NCBI GenBank assembly: GCA_019634615.1
Contig: JAHCAZ010000001.1
Coordinates: 124,001-188,000, forward strand
Direction: 5' to 3'
DNA: 64,000 nt
Origin: Opitutaceae bacterium
GTDB taxonomy: Bacteria > Verrucomicrobiota > Verrucomicrobiia > Opitutales > Opitutaceae
Shown here: piece by piece, positions 8,483 to 18,195 of the stretch
How positions within the stretch are numbered: the first letter of the stretch is position 1
Layout: each line of letters opens with the position of its first letter
The notes under the pieces: generated by a model
Databases searched by the model: none
What the model saw: the letters and a program-made list of their open reading frames with translations, nothing else
What the model was told of the DNA's origin: nothing
Program-made: the position numbers and the translations under genes

Positions 8483-9487
8483 TCAGGCCTCGGTGTGGCG
8501 CGTCTCGCGGATGATGGGTTTGATCTTCGTCGGGGCGACCGCGGACTGCTGGCTCATGAAGGCGATCAGGCGCTCGTTGAAGTCCTTGGCCGGGTCGTGG
8601 CCCATGCGCTTGAGGGCGTGCGTCAGGGCCGCGACCTCGACGAGCCGGGCCATGTCGCGGCCCGGCCGGACGTAGAGCTCGATGTGCGGCACCTTCATGC
8701 CGAGGATCTCGAAATAGTTCTCCTCCAGGCCGGTGCGCTCCTCGACCACGTCGGGCGTCCACTCCTGCAGCGAGATCACCAGGTCGACCCGTTTCTCGAG
8801 GCGGATGGACTTGATGCCGAACATCTCCGCGATGTTGATGATGCCGATGCCGCGGCACTCCATCCAGCCCCGGTTGAGCGGGCGGCTGGTGGCCATGAGC
8901 TCGCGCTCGTCGAGCAGCTTGATGACGGTGAGATCGTCGGCGACGAGCGAGTGCCCGCGCTCGATCAGGGCGAGCGCGCACTCGCTCTTGCCGACGCCGC
9001 TGGAGCCGCGGAGCAGCACGCCCACGCCCTTGATGTCGAGGGTCGTGGCGTGCTCGGTGGCGGAAGGGGCGAACTCATTGTCGATGCACAGCGTCGCCAG
9101 GTTCACGAAATTCATCGTGATCATCGGCGTGCGGAAGAGCGGCAGGCGCATCTCGCGGGCGACGTCCAGCATGGCCTTGGTGCCGTGGTAATTGCGCGTG
9201 AGCACGAGGCAGGGGATGTGGCGCTGCACCATCTGGCGGAAGATCGAGGCCTGCGTCTCCGCCGCGAGCGTCTTCATGTAGGTCATCTCGGCGGCGCCGA
9301 AGACCTGGACGCGCTTGTTGGCGAAGTACTTGAAGAAGCCGGTGAGCGCGAGGGAGGGCCGGTTGATGGACCCTTCCTTGATCAGGCGATGCAGGCCGTC
9401 CTCGCCGGTGAGGAGCTCAAGCTTCAGCTTCTCGCGGTAGGTCTCGAAGAAGTGCGCGACCGTGATGCCGTGGATGGCCTTTTGCAT
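8483..9487 (-). CDS. hprK: HPr kinase/phosphorylase
   Basis: The 334-residue protein has an N-terminal HPr-kinase domain (residues ~1-130) and a C-terminal catalytic domain with the P-loop [18 protein letters not shown] and the HprK signature region [20 protein letters not shown]. It phosphorylates and dephosphorylates a regulatory serine on HPr or an HPr-like protein. No HPr or PTS gene is in the window. It sits between lptB and rph, a place that resembles the proteobacterial lpt-rpoN-hpf-ptsN order, where hprK can also occur. Confidence 0.95.
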   Translation of the reverse strand: MQKAIHGITVAHFFETYREKLKLELLTGEDGLHRLIKEGSINRPSLALTGFFKYFANKRVQVFGAAEMTYMKTLAAETQASIFRQMVQRHIPCLVLTRNYHGTKAMLDVAREMRLPLFRTPMITMNFVNLATLCIDNEFAPSATEHATTLDIKGVGVLLRGSSGVGKSECALALIERGHSLVADDLTVIKLLDERELMATSRPLNRGWMECRGIGIINIAEMFGIKSIRLEKRVDLVISLQEWTPDVVEERTGLEENYFEILGMKVPHIELYVRPGRDMARLVEVAALTHALKRMGHDPAKDFNERLIAFMSQQSAVAPTKIKPIIRETRHTEA

Positions 9488-9599
9488 GCGTCAGTAGCGA
9501 GTAGCGGGTCGCGGGCGGCGAGTAGAGCAAAATCAACCGGGAACCGGCCGGAATTGGCCCACGGAATACATGGATCCGAGCAATCCGTGCGATCCGTGG
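9488..9599. repeat. hprK-lptB gap made of short tandem and palindromic motifs
   Basis: The gap holds GTAGCGAGTAGCGGGT-like tandem units (9493-9525) and, next to lptB, three near-identical ATCCGNGC units (about 9571-9597). No gene or clear promoter is visible. It looks like interspersed repeat sequence similar in style to the other gaps. Confidence 0.45.
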
Positions 9600-10339
<740 letters not shown>

Positions 10340-10343
<4 letters not shown>

Positions 10344-10909
10344 GGGGTGCCCGCGGCGGGCGCGGCGGTTGCGGGTTTCTTTTCCTCCTCGAAACCGAGG
10401 TCCTTGATCGCCGGCAGGGTCAGGCGGACCCGTTCCGCCGGCGTGCCCTCGATCACGGCGCGGCGCTGGCCGCGGTAAAGCACGAGCTTCGGGCCGGCCG
10501 CGACGTACTGGTCGTCGAGGCTGCGCACGACCGGATCCTCGCTGAGCACGATGCGGTCCTCGCCCGGGAAGACCTCGGCGCGCCCGCAGGTGGCCTCGCG
10601 GTCGCCCTGCACGATGCGGACGTTGCCCGTGGCGACGAGGGACTTGAAATAGCCGTACTGGCCGATGGTGGCGGCCGGGTCGCCCTTGCGGATGGCGACG
10701 ACTTTCAGGAAATCGCAGTAGAGTTTCAGGTTGTTGCCCGTGACGACGACCTTGTCCTGAAAGGTCGAGAAGGTCTCGGTGTCGGTGCTCACGGTCTCGA
10801 ACAAGCCCTCGCAGGTGATCTCGGTCGGGGTCGGCACGTCGACGGCGCGCAGCGCCAGGGCGAGCGGCGGCAGGAGGGCGAGGAGCAGAAGGCGGAGGGA
10901 TCGGGTCAT
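10340..10909 (-). CDS. lptA: LptA-like periplasmic LPS transport protein (OstA domain)
   Basis: The start at MTRSLRLLLLALLPPLALAL gives 189 residues with a clear signal peptide. The mature part is beta-rich with the OstA/LptA pattern (FSTFQDKVVVTGNNLKLYCD, ATGNVRIVQGDREATCGRAE). It should form the periplasmic bridge carrying LPS to LptD. The start overlaps the stop of the preceding lptC-like gene (ATGA). The C-terminus is a short Lys/Ala/Pro tail. The symbol rests on domain and context. Confidence 0.8.
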
Positions 10910-11334
10910 TTGAGGATGTCGGGCATCTGGGCCTGGAAAACTACCCGCGAGTGACGGGCGATGGAAACCTTTTTGCCGCGATGGTCGTAGCGCCACTCGG
11001 AACCGGTGATCTCGACGTCGTCCCGGATGAACCGGACCACGCCGGGTCCGCTGATGATGTCCGTCTCGAGGTCGGCCACGGCGGTGGGGCTGAGGATGAT
11101 GGTCTCGACCTGGTTGCGGGCGTCGCCGGTGAACAGCGACAGGTTGAGGCCCGTCAGCTCGACCCGGTGGGCGCCGACCTGGGCCTCGGTGCCCTGCAGG
11201 AGCATCGAGCGATACCCGTCCTTCGTGAAGGTCGGGAGCTTGAAATTGCTCACCGGGGTCCGACTGGTGGTCGACTCGGCCCCGGTGAGGCCAAGCACGC
11301 AGACCAACGGGAGAAGCAGGCGGAGTGGTTTCAC
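10906..11334 (-). CDS. lptC: LptC-like LPS export protein
   Basis: The 142-residue protein has an N-terminal signal or anchor (MKPLRLLLPLVCVLGLTGAE) and a beta-strand-rich domain like LptC/OstA (YRSMLLQGTEAQVGAHRVEL, SEWRYDHRGKKVSIARHSRV). It is shorter than proteobacterial LptC. Position between kdsC and lptA, with 4-nt overlaps on both sides, supports the call. It should accept LPS from LptBFG and pass it to LptA. Confidence 0.75.
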   Translation of the reverse strand: MKPLRLLLPLVCVLGLTGAESTTSRTPVSNFKLPTFTKDGYRSMLLQGTEAQVGAHRVELTGLNLSLFTGDARNQVETIILSPTAVADLETDIISGPGVVRFIRDDVEITGSEWRYDHRGKKVSIARHSRVVFQAQMPDILK

Positions 11335-11873
11335 CGGGAGGCAGGCAGACCACGCGCCTGCAGGATATGTTCGCAGATTTCGCGCACGGCACCGCGGCCG
11401 GCAGGGCGGACGGTGACGAGGTCGGCGGCCTGGTGCGCGGCGGGCATGGCGTCAGGGACGCTGACGCCGATCCCGGCCCACGCGAGCGCGGGTGCGTCGA
11501 TGTCGTCGTCACCCATGTAAACGCAGTTTGCGGCCTCAAGGTGAAGGCGGCCGGCCAGTTCCTGCAGCGCGGCCAGCTTGTCGGTGCGACCTTGGATGAG
11601 ATGGGGAACCTTCAGTTCCTCCGCGCGCCGGGTCGTGGCGCCCGAGGGCCGGCCGCTGATCCACGCGACGGCGATGCCGGCGCGGTTGAGGCGGACGATG
11701 CCCATGCCGTCGAGGATCGAAAACGATTTGGACTCCGTGCCATCCGAGGCGATGCGCACCGTCCCATCGGTCAGCACGCCATCCACGTCCATCGCGAACA
11801 AGCGGATGCGCGCCCAGCGGGCTCGGAAAATGGCGGATCGGCGATTGCGGATTGCGGATTTTTTGGTCGCCAC
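11331..11873 (-). CDS. kdsC: 3-deoxy-D-manno-octulosonate 8-phosphate phosphatase
   Basis: The 180-residue HAD phosphatase has motif I AMDVDGVLTDG, motif II WISGRPSG and motif III GDDDIDAPAL, the KdsC pattern. It makes free KDO for LPS. Before the family start (ARIRLFAMDVDG) the protein carries an extra ~20 residues (KKSAIRNRRSAIFRARW) encoded by an AATCCGC-type repeat that also occurs in odhB linkers and between ffs and dnaX. The true start could be internal, but no ATG lies between the repeat and motif I. Confidence 0.93.
   Translation of the reverse strand: MATKKSAIRNRRSAIFRARWARIRLFAMDVDGVLTDGTVRIASDGTESKSFSILDGMGIVRLNRAGIAVAWISGRPSGATTRRAEELKVPHLIQGRTDKLAALQELAGRLHLEAANCVYMGDDDIDAPALAWAGIGVSVPDAMPAAHQAADLVTVRPAGRGAVREICEHILQARGLPASR
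11829..11860. repeat. AATCCGC-type repeat inside the kdsC 5' end
   Basis: On the minus strand the sequence reads ATCCGCAATCCGCAATCGCC and continues with CGATCCGCCATT. Close relatives lie at 27120-27149 and 27332-27361 (inside odhB, in another reading frame) and at 36071-36091 (intergenic). Confidence 0.65.
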
Positions 11874-11924
11874 AGCGAGGAGAGATTGCGGGGCGGGGAT
11901 GCGGGCGCCAACCAGAAACGCCGC

Positions 11925-13958
11925 TCACCCTATCCACGCCGTGATCTGCTCGATGACCTTGTCGCGGGTGGGGCGGTAGGCCTGCTCGAGCTCGGGGGCG
12001 AAGGGCACCGGGATGTCGAGGGCGCCGATGCGCAGGGGGGCGGCCTTGAGGTTGCCGAACTGGGTCTCGGTCAGGCGCGCGACGAGCTCGGCGCCGAAGC
12101 CGTGGTTGCGGCGGCCCTCGTGCAGGACGACGAGGCGGCCGGTGCGGGCGAGCGAGGCGGCGATGGCATCGAGCTTGAGGGGCGAGAGGCAGCGCAGGTC
12201 GAACAGGTCGAAGCTGTGCTCGTACTCCTCGGCGAGGAAGTCGCAGACCTCGCCGGCCACGTGCACCATCTCGCCGTAGGTGACGAAGGTCGCGAAGTCA
12301 CCCAGCCGCAGCTGGCGGGGCGACCAGACCTCGCGGTAGTTGGGATTCCAGGCGACCGGTTGGCGGCCGCGGCGGTACAGGGCCTTGTGCTCGAAGAGGA
12401 TGACGGGGTTGTTGTCCTCGTAGGCCACGAGCATCGCGTCGAACGCGTCCTGCGGCGTGCTCGGGTAGAGCGCCTTGAAGCCGGGGAGCGACAGGAAAAG
12501 GGTCTCGAGTTCCTGCGAATGGAAGGAGCCGAAGGTGAGCCCGCCGCCGCAGGGGAGGCGGAGGACCAGCGGACACGCGGCGCCGGAGCGGAAGTGCAGC
12601 GTCGCGGCGTTGAGCGCGAGCTGGGTGACGGCCTCGGTGGCGAAGTCGGCGAACTGGAACTCCTCGATGGGCCGGTGGCCGTTGACGGCGAGGCCGATGG
12701 CGTAGCCGGTGCAGGCGCTCTCGGCGAGCGGGGTGTTGAACACGCGGCCACGGCCGAACTGCTTGAGCAGGCCGTCGGTGACCTTGAACGCGCCGCCGTA
12801 CTTGCCGATGTCCTGGCCGAGGACGACGGACTCGGGACGCTCCGTGAGGATCTTGCGCAGGGCGGCGTTGCAGGCCTGGGCGAGGTTGAGCTGCGCGGGC
12901 GCGGCGGGCTCGGGTTTCCAGGGGAGGGCCGGCGCAGGCGGGGCGTAGACATCGGCTTCCATGCCGGCGGGTTCGGGCCGGGCGATGGCGAGACTGGCCT
13001 TGATGCCGGCCTCGATGAAGGCGTTGAGCTCGGCGTCGAGGGCGTCGAGTTTGGCGGCGTGGCCGGCGGCCACAAGGCGGGCGCGGAAACGGGGCAGCGG
13101 GTCGCGGGCGAAGAACGCCTCCGCCTCCCCGGGCTGGAGATAATCGCAGGTGTCGTAGGCCGCGTGGCCGCGCAGTCGCAGGGTGTGGGCCTCGACGAGC
13201 ATCGGCCGCGAGGTGGCGCGGACCTTGGCGATCGCGGCGGCGAGCGTGCGGGCGCTGGCCTCGGGGTCGGTCGCGTCCATCGCGCAGCCCTCGATCCCGT
13301 AGCCGGCGGCGCGCTGCCAGAGCTCGGTGCCGGCGGCGAACTGTTCGCTCATCGGCGTCGAGTAGGCGTACCGGTTGTTCTCGATCACGAAGACGATCGG
13401 CAGCGAGAGGAGCGAGGCGAGGTTGAGCGACTCATGCACGTCGCCCGTGCTGGATCCGCCGTCGCCGAAGAACGCGAAGCCGACCGCGGGCTTTCCGTTC
13501 CGGCGCTGGGAGTCGGTGGTGCCCAGCACGGTCGAGATCATCGCCCCGAGGTGACTGATCATCGGCAACGACCGGTGGGCCGGGTCGCCGTGGTGGATGT
13601 TGCCCTCGCGGGCGCGGGTTGGGCTGGCGGCGTTCGCGAGGTACTGGTTCAGGTGATCGCAAAGGTGACCGCTCCAGATGAGGTGGCCGCCCAGGCCGCG
13701 GTGGGAGAAGGAGACGACGTCAATGGCCTTGTCGGCCAGCAGGGCGAGGGGGACGATGAGGCCTTCGTTGCCCTGGCCGCCCGTGACCGTGCCCTTGATC
13801 AGGCCCTGGCGAAACAGGTCGAGGATGCGGTTGTCGGCCGTGCGGGCCAGATGCATCCAGGCATAGATGCGCAACAGGGCGTCGGGTGAGTTTGCGGCCA
13901 GTTCGTCGGCACGCAGGTCGCGCGCGGCGAGGATGGCGGGAGGGTTTGGATAAGCCAT
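11925..13958 (-). CDS. Thiamine-diphosphate 2-oxoacid dehydrogenase E1, alpha-beta fusion
   Basis: The start at MAYPNPPAILAARDL gives 677 residues. Residues ~1-330 are the E1 alpha domain with the ThDP motif GDGGSSTGDVHESLNLASLL ending in IENN. Residues ~350-677 are the beta domain (VVLGQDIGKYGGAFKVTDGL, TPLAESACTGYAIGLAVNG). It should decarboxylate pyruvate or branched-chain 2-oxoacids and feed a lipoyl E2. No dedicated E2/E3 is adjacent; lpd at 24.9 kb could be shared. The substrate is uncertain. Confidence 0.88.
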   Translation of the reverse strand: MAYPNPPAILAARDLRADELAANSPDALLRIYAWMHLARTADNRILDLFRQGLIKGTVTGGQGNEGLIVPLALLADKAIDVVSFSHRGLGGHLIWSGHLCDHLNQYLANAASPTRAREGNIHHGDPAHRSLPMISHLGAMISTVLGTTDSQRRNGKPAVGFAFFGDGGSSTGDVHESLNLASLLSLPIVFVIENNRYAYSTPMSEQFAAGTELWQRAAGYGIEGCAMDATDPEASARTLAAAIAKVRATSRPMLVEAHTLRLRGHAAYDTCDYLQPGEAEAFFARDPLPRFRARLVAAGHAAKLDALDAELNAFIEAGIKASLAIARPEPAGMEADVYAPPAPALPWKPEPAAPAQLNLAQACNAALRKILTERPESVVLGQDIGKYGGAFKVTDGLLKQFGRGRVFNTPLAESACTGYAIGLAVNGHRPIEEFQFADFATEAVTQLALNAATLHFRSGAACPLVLRLPCGGGLTFGSFHSQELETLFLSLPGFKALYPSTPQDAFDAMLVAYEDNNPVILFEHKALYRRGRQPVAWNPNYREVWSPRQLRLGDFATFVTYGEMVHVAGEVCDFLAEEYEHSFDLFDLRCLSPLKLDAIAASLARTGRLVVLHEGRRNHGFGAELVARLTETQFGNLKAAPLRIGALDIPVPFAPELEQAYRPTRDKVIEQITAWIG

Positions 13959-14030
13959 GTTCCGGGCGAGACCTTGGTTGGCTCGGGCGCCGCGGGCAAG
14001 CCTGCGCATGCGCGCCGGGGCGCGCAAGCG

Positions 14031-14191
14031 AACGCTCAACGCTGATCGTTTAACGCTGAAGGACTAGCCTGTAGCTACGAGCGTGAGCGAGTGGAAATCC
14101 GGCTTCGCTGCATGATGACCACTCGCTCACGCTCGTAGCTACACGGCTGATGCATTGAGCGTTAAGCGTTAAAAGTTGAACGTTGAGCGTT
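14031..14191. repeat. Nested composite palindrome between E1 and metallo-hydrolase genes
   Basis: The outer arms are AACGCTCAACG (14031-14041) and CGTTGAGCGTT (14181-14191), flanked by TTAAGCGTT-like tandem units. The inner element is a perfect 24-bp inverted repeat, 14071-14094 with 14119-14142, beginning GTAGCTACGAGCGTGAGCGA. The inner element recurs at 19729-19800 and 22436-22508. The gap has no gene. Confidence 0.85.
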
Positions 14192-14204
14192 ATGCATCGG
14201 GTGC

Positions 14205-14897
14205 TCACAGCGCCAGCGTTTCCCCCGCGGCCATCACCTTCACGGCATGTCCAGCCTGCGCGGCCCGCGTGGCGAAGGCGTGGGGGTCGGCCTTGATCGG
14301 CGGGAAGGTGTTGTAATGCATCGGCACGGTCAGGCGCGGACGCAGGAGCGAGAGGGCGTGGAGCGCATCGTCCGGGCCCATCGTGTAGTGGTCGCCGATG
14401 GGAATGAGCGCGAGGTCGAGGCCGTGCCGGCCGATCAAGGCCATGTCGCCGAACAGCGCGGTGTCACCGGCGTGGTACACGTTGCGGCCGCCGGCGCGCA
14501 CCAGATAGCCGGCGGGAACGCCCATGGCGCGGTTCTCGCCGTTCGGCAGCTCGAGCGCCGAGCTGTGGATCGCCGGCGTCATCTGGATCCGGCCCCAGGG
14601 GAGATCGATGCCGCCGCCGGGCATGAGATCGATCGTCCTGGCGCCCTGCGCCGCGAAATGCTCGGCGAGTTCGTAGGGAGCGACGATGGCGGCGCCGTGC
14701 AGCCGGGCGAGCTCGAGGGCGTCGGCGATGTGGTCGTTGTGCGCGTGCGAACACAGCACGAGATCGCACGGGACCGTTGCCGGATCGACCGCGCCGTGCG
14801 GGTTGTCGCGGAGGAACGGATCGAACACGAGCCGGACCGGGACGGTCCCGGGCACCTCGAGGCGGAAACAGGAGTGGCCGTGGTAGGTAACGCGCAT
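14205..14897 (-). CDS. Metal-dependent hydrolase, UPF0173/metallo-beta-lactamase fold
   Basis: The 230-residue protein begins MRVTYHGHSCFRLEV, typical of UPF0173 (YtkL-like) hydrolases. Metal ligands are visible in SHAHNDHIAD, in the AGDTALFGDM aspartate and in the MHYNTFP histidine. The physiological substrate of the family is not established. It lies 10 nt downstream of the aldo/keto reductase on the same strand, so it may be the last gene of the quinone-stress operon. Confidence 0.9.
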   Translation of the reverse strand: MRVTYHGHSCFRLEVPGTVPVRLVFDPFLRDNPHGAVDPATVPCDLVLCSHAHNDHIADALELARLHGAAIVAPYELAEHFAAQGARTIDLMPGGGIDLPWGRIQMTPAIHSSALELPNGENRAMGVPAGYLVRAGGRNVYHAGDTALFGDMALIGRHGLDLALIPIGDHYTMGPDDALHALSLLRPRLTVPMHYNTFPPIKADPHAFATRAAQAGHAVKVMAAGETLAL

Positions 14898-14907
14898 GGG
14901 AGGACCG

Positions 14908-15897
14908 TCAGTTGGCCAGGGGCGCGGTGAGGCTTTCGATGCGCTTGAGCACCTCAGGGGTGAGCTGAGCGACGACGTCGAGGGCGCCGAAATTCTCGCG
15001 CAGCTGTTCCACGCGCGATGCGCCGAGGATGACGCTGCTGACGTTGGGATTGGTCAGGCACCAGGCGAGCGCGAGGCAGGGCAGGGTGGTGCCGAGCTCG
15101 CGGGCGAGGCCGGCCAGCTGCTTAACGGCCTCGAGTTTCGCTGCGAAGCGCGGGTCGGAGGTGAGGCGGTCGCGCAGCCACTCCATCCCAGGCGTGTCGA
15201 GACGCGATTGCGCCGGCACTCCGTCGTTGTACTTGCCGGTGAGCAGCCCGGTAGCGAGAGGCGACCACACCGTGGTGCCGAGGCCGGGTGAGCGGTAGAA
15301 GGGGGCGTACTCTTTTTCGACGCGCGAACGGTGGAAGAGGTTGTACTGCGGCTGCTCCACGATGGGCCGGTGGAGGTTGAGCTTGTCGCACACCGCAAAG
15401 GCCTCGGCGAGGCGGTCACCGCTCCACTCGCTGGTGCCCCAGTACAGCACCTTGCCCTGCGTGATGAGGTCGTGCATCGCGCGGGCCGTCTCCTCGACGG
15501 GTACCTCGGGATCCGGGCGGTGGCAGTAGTAGAGGTCGAGGTAGTCCACTTGCAGACGTCGCAGGGCGGCATGGCAGGCCTCGACGATGTGCTTGCGGGA
15601 CAGGCCGACCTGGTTGGGGCCCTCGCGCTCGGCGCCGAAGAAGACCTTGCTCGAGACCAGGAACGTGTCGCGGGGCCATCCGGACTTTTTGAGGATGTCG
15701 CCCATCACCACCTCCGCCTGGCCGTCGGCGTAGGTCTCGGCGTTGTCGAAGAAATTCACGCCCGCATCGTAGGCCGTGTGCAGGAGGTCGCGGGCGGTCT
15801 TGTCGCCCACCTGCTTCCCGAAGGTCACCCAGGCACCGAAAGACAGCGCGCTGATTTTCAGGCCGGAGGAACCGAGGCGACGGTAGGGCATGCTCAT
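14908..15897 (-). CDS. Aldo/keto reductase, potassium-channel beta-subunit-like
   Basis: The start MSMPYRRLGSSGLKISALSF is chosen; the second ATG (15891) or an upstream one (15909) are alternatives. The protein of ~329 residues is a TIM barrel with catalytic Asp/Tyr in FFDNAETYADGQAE, Lys in VSSKVFF and the YYCHRPDPEVPVEE His. It resembles the Kv-beta/YghZ group, which reduces methylglyoxal and other carbonyls with NADPH. It lies 33 nt after the carboxylesterase gene and is therefore probably part of the MarR-led operon. Confidence 0.92.
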   Translation of the reverse strand: MSMPYRRLGSSGLKISALSFGAWVTFGKQVGDKTARDLLHTAYDAGVNFFDNAETYADGQAEVVMGDILKKSGWPRDTFLVSSKVFFGAEREGPNQVGLSRKHIVEACHAALRRLQVDYLDLYYCHRPDPEVPVEETARAMHDLITQGKVLYWGTSEWSGDRLAEAFAVCDKLNLHRPIVEQPQYNLFHRSRVEKEYAPFYRSPGLGTTVWSPLATGLLTGKYNDGVPAQSRLDTPGMEWLRDRLTSDPRFAAKLEAVKQLAGLARELGTTLPCLALAWCLTNPNVSSVILGASRVEQLRENFGALDVVAQLTPEVLKRIESLTAPLAN

Positions 15898-15930
15898 GGG
15901 CAATACCATGCCTGCGGCTCCGGCGCTTGT

Positions 15931-16557
15931 CTACCGGCGGGCGAGAAAATCTTGGGAGACCGTCAGATCGTCGGCCGTAAGGTTGTGGCCCGCATTGAAG
16001 AAATGCACGGCGACATCGGCCCCGCCGGCCTTGAGCAGCGCGGCCAACCTCGGTGGGTGGTCAGTCGGCACAATCGGGTCGGCGCGGCCACTGGCGATGA
16101 GGACGCGTTTGCCGGCGAGGGAACCGGGTGCCGCCGGCTGGTCGAGGACGACCATCGGACGCAGGAGGACGGTGCCGCCGAGGGTGTTCGGGTGCAATTG
16201 CAGCAGTACGGCGGCGATGTTGGCGCCGTTGGAGAGGCCGACCGCGGTGAGCTGGCTCGAATCGAGGCCGTAACGCACCGAAGCCTCGCGGATGAAGGTT
16301 GCGAGCGTGGCGGCCCGGGTGCGCACCTCGGCGGGATCGAACACGCCCTCGGCGAGGCGGGCGAAAAACCGCCGCGCGCCGCGTTCGACGACGTCGCCGC
16401 GCGGACTCAGGATCGCCGAGCCCGGCGAGATGCGCCGGGCGAGCGGGATGAGATCGTTTTCGTCGCCGCCGGTGCCGTGGAGCAGCAGGAGCGGCGGGGC
16501 GGGTGGCGCGCCGGCGGGCGCGGGTTCGAAGCGGTGGTGGTAGGCGAGGTCGGACAT
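15931..16557 (-). CDS. MhqD-like carboxylesterase/phospholipase family hydrolase
   Basis: The start MSDLAYHHRFEPAPAG gives 208 residues, the size of Bacillus MhqD. It is an alpha/beta hydrolase with the oxyanion segment LLLLHGTGGDENDLIPLA, nucleophile elbow GLSNGANIA and C-terminal Asp/His (SGRADPIVP, FNAGHNL). In Bacillus the homologue belongs to the MhqR quinone-resistance regulon next to a ring-cleaving dioxygenase, exactly as here. The enzymatic substrate is unknown. Confidence 0.85.
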   Translation of the reverse strand: MSDLAYHHRFEPAPAGAPPAPPLLLLHGTGGDENDLIPLARRISPGSAILSPRGDVVERGARRFFARLAEGVFDPAEVRTRAATLATFIREASVRYGLDSSQLTAVGLSNGANIAAVLLQLHPNTLGGTVLLRPMVVLDQPAAPGSLAGKRVLIASGRADPIVPTDHPPRLAALLKAGGADVAVHFFNAGHNLTADDLTVSQDFLARR

Positions 16558-16571
16558 GGCGGGATAGTGTT

Positions 16572-16630
16572 CGTGTAGGCAGTCCGCTTGCGGACGCGGT
16601 TCGGGCGCGCGCAAGCGCGCTGGCCTACGG
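16572..16630. repeat. Palindromic repeat, GTAGGCAG family, supplying a stop codon
   Basis: GTGTAGGCAGTCCGCTTGCG at the left and GCTGGCCTACGG at the right form imperfect arms around nested GTCCGC/GCGGAC and GCGCGC hairpins. The TAG of the downstream-facing dioxygenase gene (16625-16627) lies in the right arm. It sits between two genes of one operon. Confidence 0.6.
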
Positions 16631-17560
16631 GGTGGTGAGTTTCGGCAACGCCGCCTCGATCTCGGCCCGGAAGGGCTCGAGGCGCGGGGGCAGGCCGAGC
16701 TTGGTGCCGAGGCTTTCCACGGGCTCGTCGATGGCGAAGCCGGGCTGGTCGGTGGCGATCTCGAAGAGCACGCCGCCGGGTTCGCGGTAATAGAGCGACT
16801 TGAAGTACGCGCGGTCGATAACCGGGCTCACGCCCAGGCCGGCGGAGGCCACCTCGCGATGCGCGGTGACGTGGGCCGGATCGTCGGGCGCGCGGAAGGC
16901 GACGTGATGGATCGTGCCGGCGCCATTGAGGCCGCGGGGCAGTGCGGGGTCGGTCAGGAGATCCACGTAGGTGCCCGGGCCGCCGGTCGCGACGGTGTAG
17001 CGCGTGCGGTACCCGTCTTGTGCGACCTGGTGGTACCCCATCGTGCTAGTCAGCACCGCCGCGGTGGGTGCGGCGTCATTGAGCGCGAGGGTGGAACTGT
17101 GGAAACCGCGAATGGCGTGAGCCGCGGGAACGTCCGTGGACGGCGCCGGTGGACGCGGGTCAGCCTCGGCGGTTGCGACGAGTTCGAGGCGCAGGCCATC
17201 GGGATCGAAGACCGTCAGCACGGAGTCGCCGAAACGCGTCTCGACCGGGGCGGTCGGCACCTGTAGGCGCGCGAGCCGCTCCTGCCAGAAGTCCAGGGCG
17301 CCGGCCGGGATGGAAAATGCCGTCGCGTAGGCCTGGCCATGTCCGGGGCGACCGCGCCGCAGTCCCATCCAGGGGAAGAACGTCAGCACCGTTCCGGGCG
17401 AGCCGGCGTAGTCACCGTAATAGAGATGATACGTGCCGGGATCGTCCTGGTTGACCGACTTCTTGATGAAGCGCAGCCCGAGCACGCGCGTGTAGAAATC
17501 AAGGTTCTGACGCGGGTCGGAGGCGATGGCAGTGATGTGATGGAGGCCGAGGAGATTCAT
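16625..17560 (-). CDS. Ring-cleaving dioxygenase of the glyoxalase fold (MhqO-like)
   Basis: The start MNLLGLHHITAIASDPRQNL gives 311 residues. Two vicinal-oxygen-chelate halves are present. Fe ligands are expected at the His of LHHITA, at the His of GTIHHVAFRAPD and at the Glu of GGVLFEIATDQPG. The Bacillus MhqO/MhqE homologues are thought to open quinone or hydroquinone rings. It is flanked by DoxX and carboxylesterase genes, the same partners as in the Bacillus MhqR regulon. Confidence 0.9.
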   Translation of the reverse strand: MNLLGLHHITAIASDPRQNLDFYTRVLGLRFIKKSVNQDDPGTYHLYYGDYAGSPGTVLTFFPWMGLRRGRPGHGQAYATAFSIPAGALDFWQERLARLQVPTAPVETRFGDSVLTVFDPDGLRLELVATAEADPRPPAPSTDVPAAHAIRGFHSSTLALNDAAPTAAVLTSTMGYHQVAQDGYRTRYTVATGGPGTYVDLLTDPALPRGLNGAGTIHHVAFRAPDDPAHVTAHREVASAGLGVSPVIDRAYFKSLYYREPGGVLFEIATDQPGFAIDEPVESLGTKLGLPPRLEPFRAEIEAALPKLTTP

Positions 17561-17567
17561 GGTGTGG

Positions 17568-17678
17568 GGAGTAGGGCGGGTCTTCGACCCGCCCTGTTGG
17601 TGCGTAGTGCGCGGTGTGGCGTTCACGGGGCAGGTCAGACCTGTCCGCCGTAGGCTTGGCGAAGGAGGAGACCTGCCC
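17568..17678. repeat. Two unrelated palindromes in the DoxX-dioxygenase gap
   Basis: AGGGCGGGTCTTCGACCCGC is the core of a near-perfect hairpin around 17573-17595. Farther on, GGGCAGGTC (17628-17636) pairs with GACCTGCCC (17670-17678). They fill most of the 121-nt gap inside the presumed operon and could modulate mRNA stability. No gene is present. Confidence 0.55.
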
Positions 17679-17681
17679 TAC

Positions 17682-18116
17682 TTATTTGGTCAGCTTGCTG
17701 TCGGCCGAGAGCGCGCCGCCGCCGGAGATGACCAGGGCGACCGACATGGCGAGCAGGCTCAGGGCGAACTCCATGCCGGCGGGCAGGAAGAACGCGCTGC
17801 TGTGCACGGTGAGGATGGCGACGAGCATCACGATGGCGGTGTTGAGGGCCGCGAAGCGCGTGGCGAGGCCGAGGATCAGCAGGAGGCCGCCGAAGAACTC
17901 GCCGCTGCCGGCGAGGGTGGCCCAGAAGATGCCGGGCTTCATGCCCAATTGCTCGGCGAAGAAGCCGGCGGTGCCTTGCAGGCCGTAGCCGCCGAACCAG
18001 CCGAAGAGTTTCTGTGCGCCGTGGCCGGCCATGGTGTAGCCGAGGACGAGTCGGAGCACGACCGGGGACCAGTTGTGCGCGTTGGTGCTGAGGAGCTTTG
18101 TGAGCAGGTTTTTCAT
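17682..18116 (-). CDS. DoxX-family membrane protein (MhqP-like)
   Basis: The start MKNLLTKLLSTNAHNWSPVV gives 144 residues with four predicted transmembrane helices. It has the DoxX features VLRLVLGYTMAGHGAQKLFG and GSGEFFGGLLLILGLATR. DoxX proteins are associated with membrane redox and thiol or quinone stress. It is the first structural gene behind the MarR regulator, separated by 79 nt. Confidence 0.9.
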   Translation of the reverse strand: MKNLLTKLLSTNAHNWSPVVLRLVLGYTMAGHGAQKLFGWFGGYGLQGTAGFFAEQLGMKPGIFWATLAGSGEFFGGLLLILGLATRFAALNTAIVMLVAILTVHSSAFFLPAGMEFALSLLAMSVALVISGGGALSADSKLTK

Positions 18117-18195
18117 GTGATCTATGGGTGGTTGATGGTTTGAACTTGAAGTATTTGCTTCGGGAAAAGGACTAAACGGGATGGAGCAAGGCTTG

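Noticed and set aside
13600..13630. Similarity of E1 coding DNA to the repeat at 3905 (CTCGCGGGCGCGGGTTGGG)
   Set aside because: The encoded residues appear to fit the normal E1 sequence before GNIHHGD, and only one arm is present, so chance GC-rich similarity is likelier than an inserted repeat.
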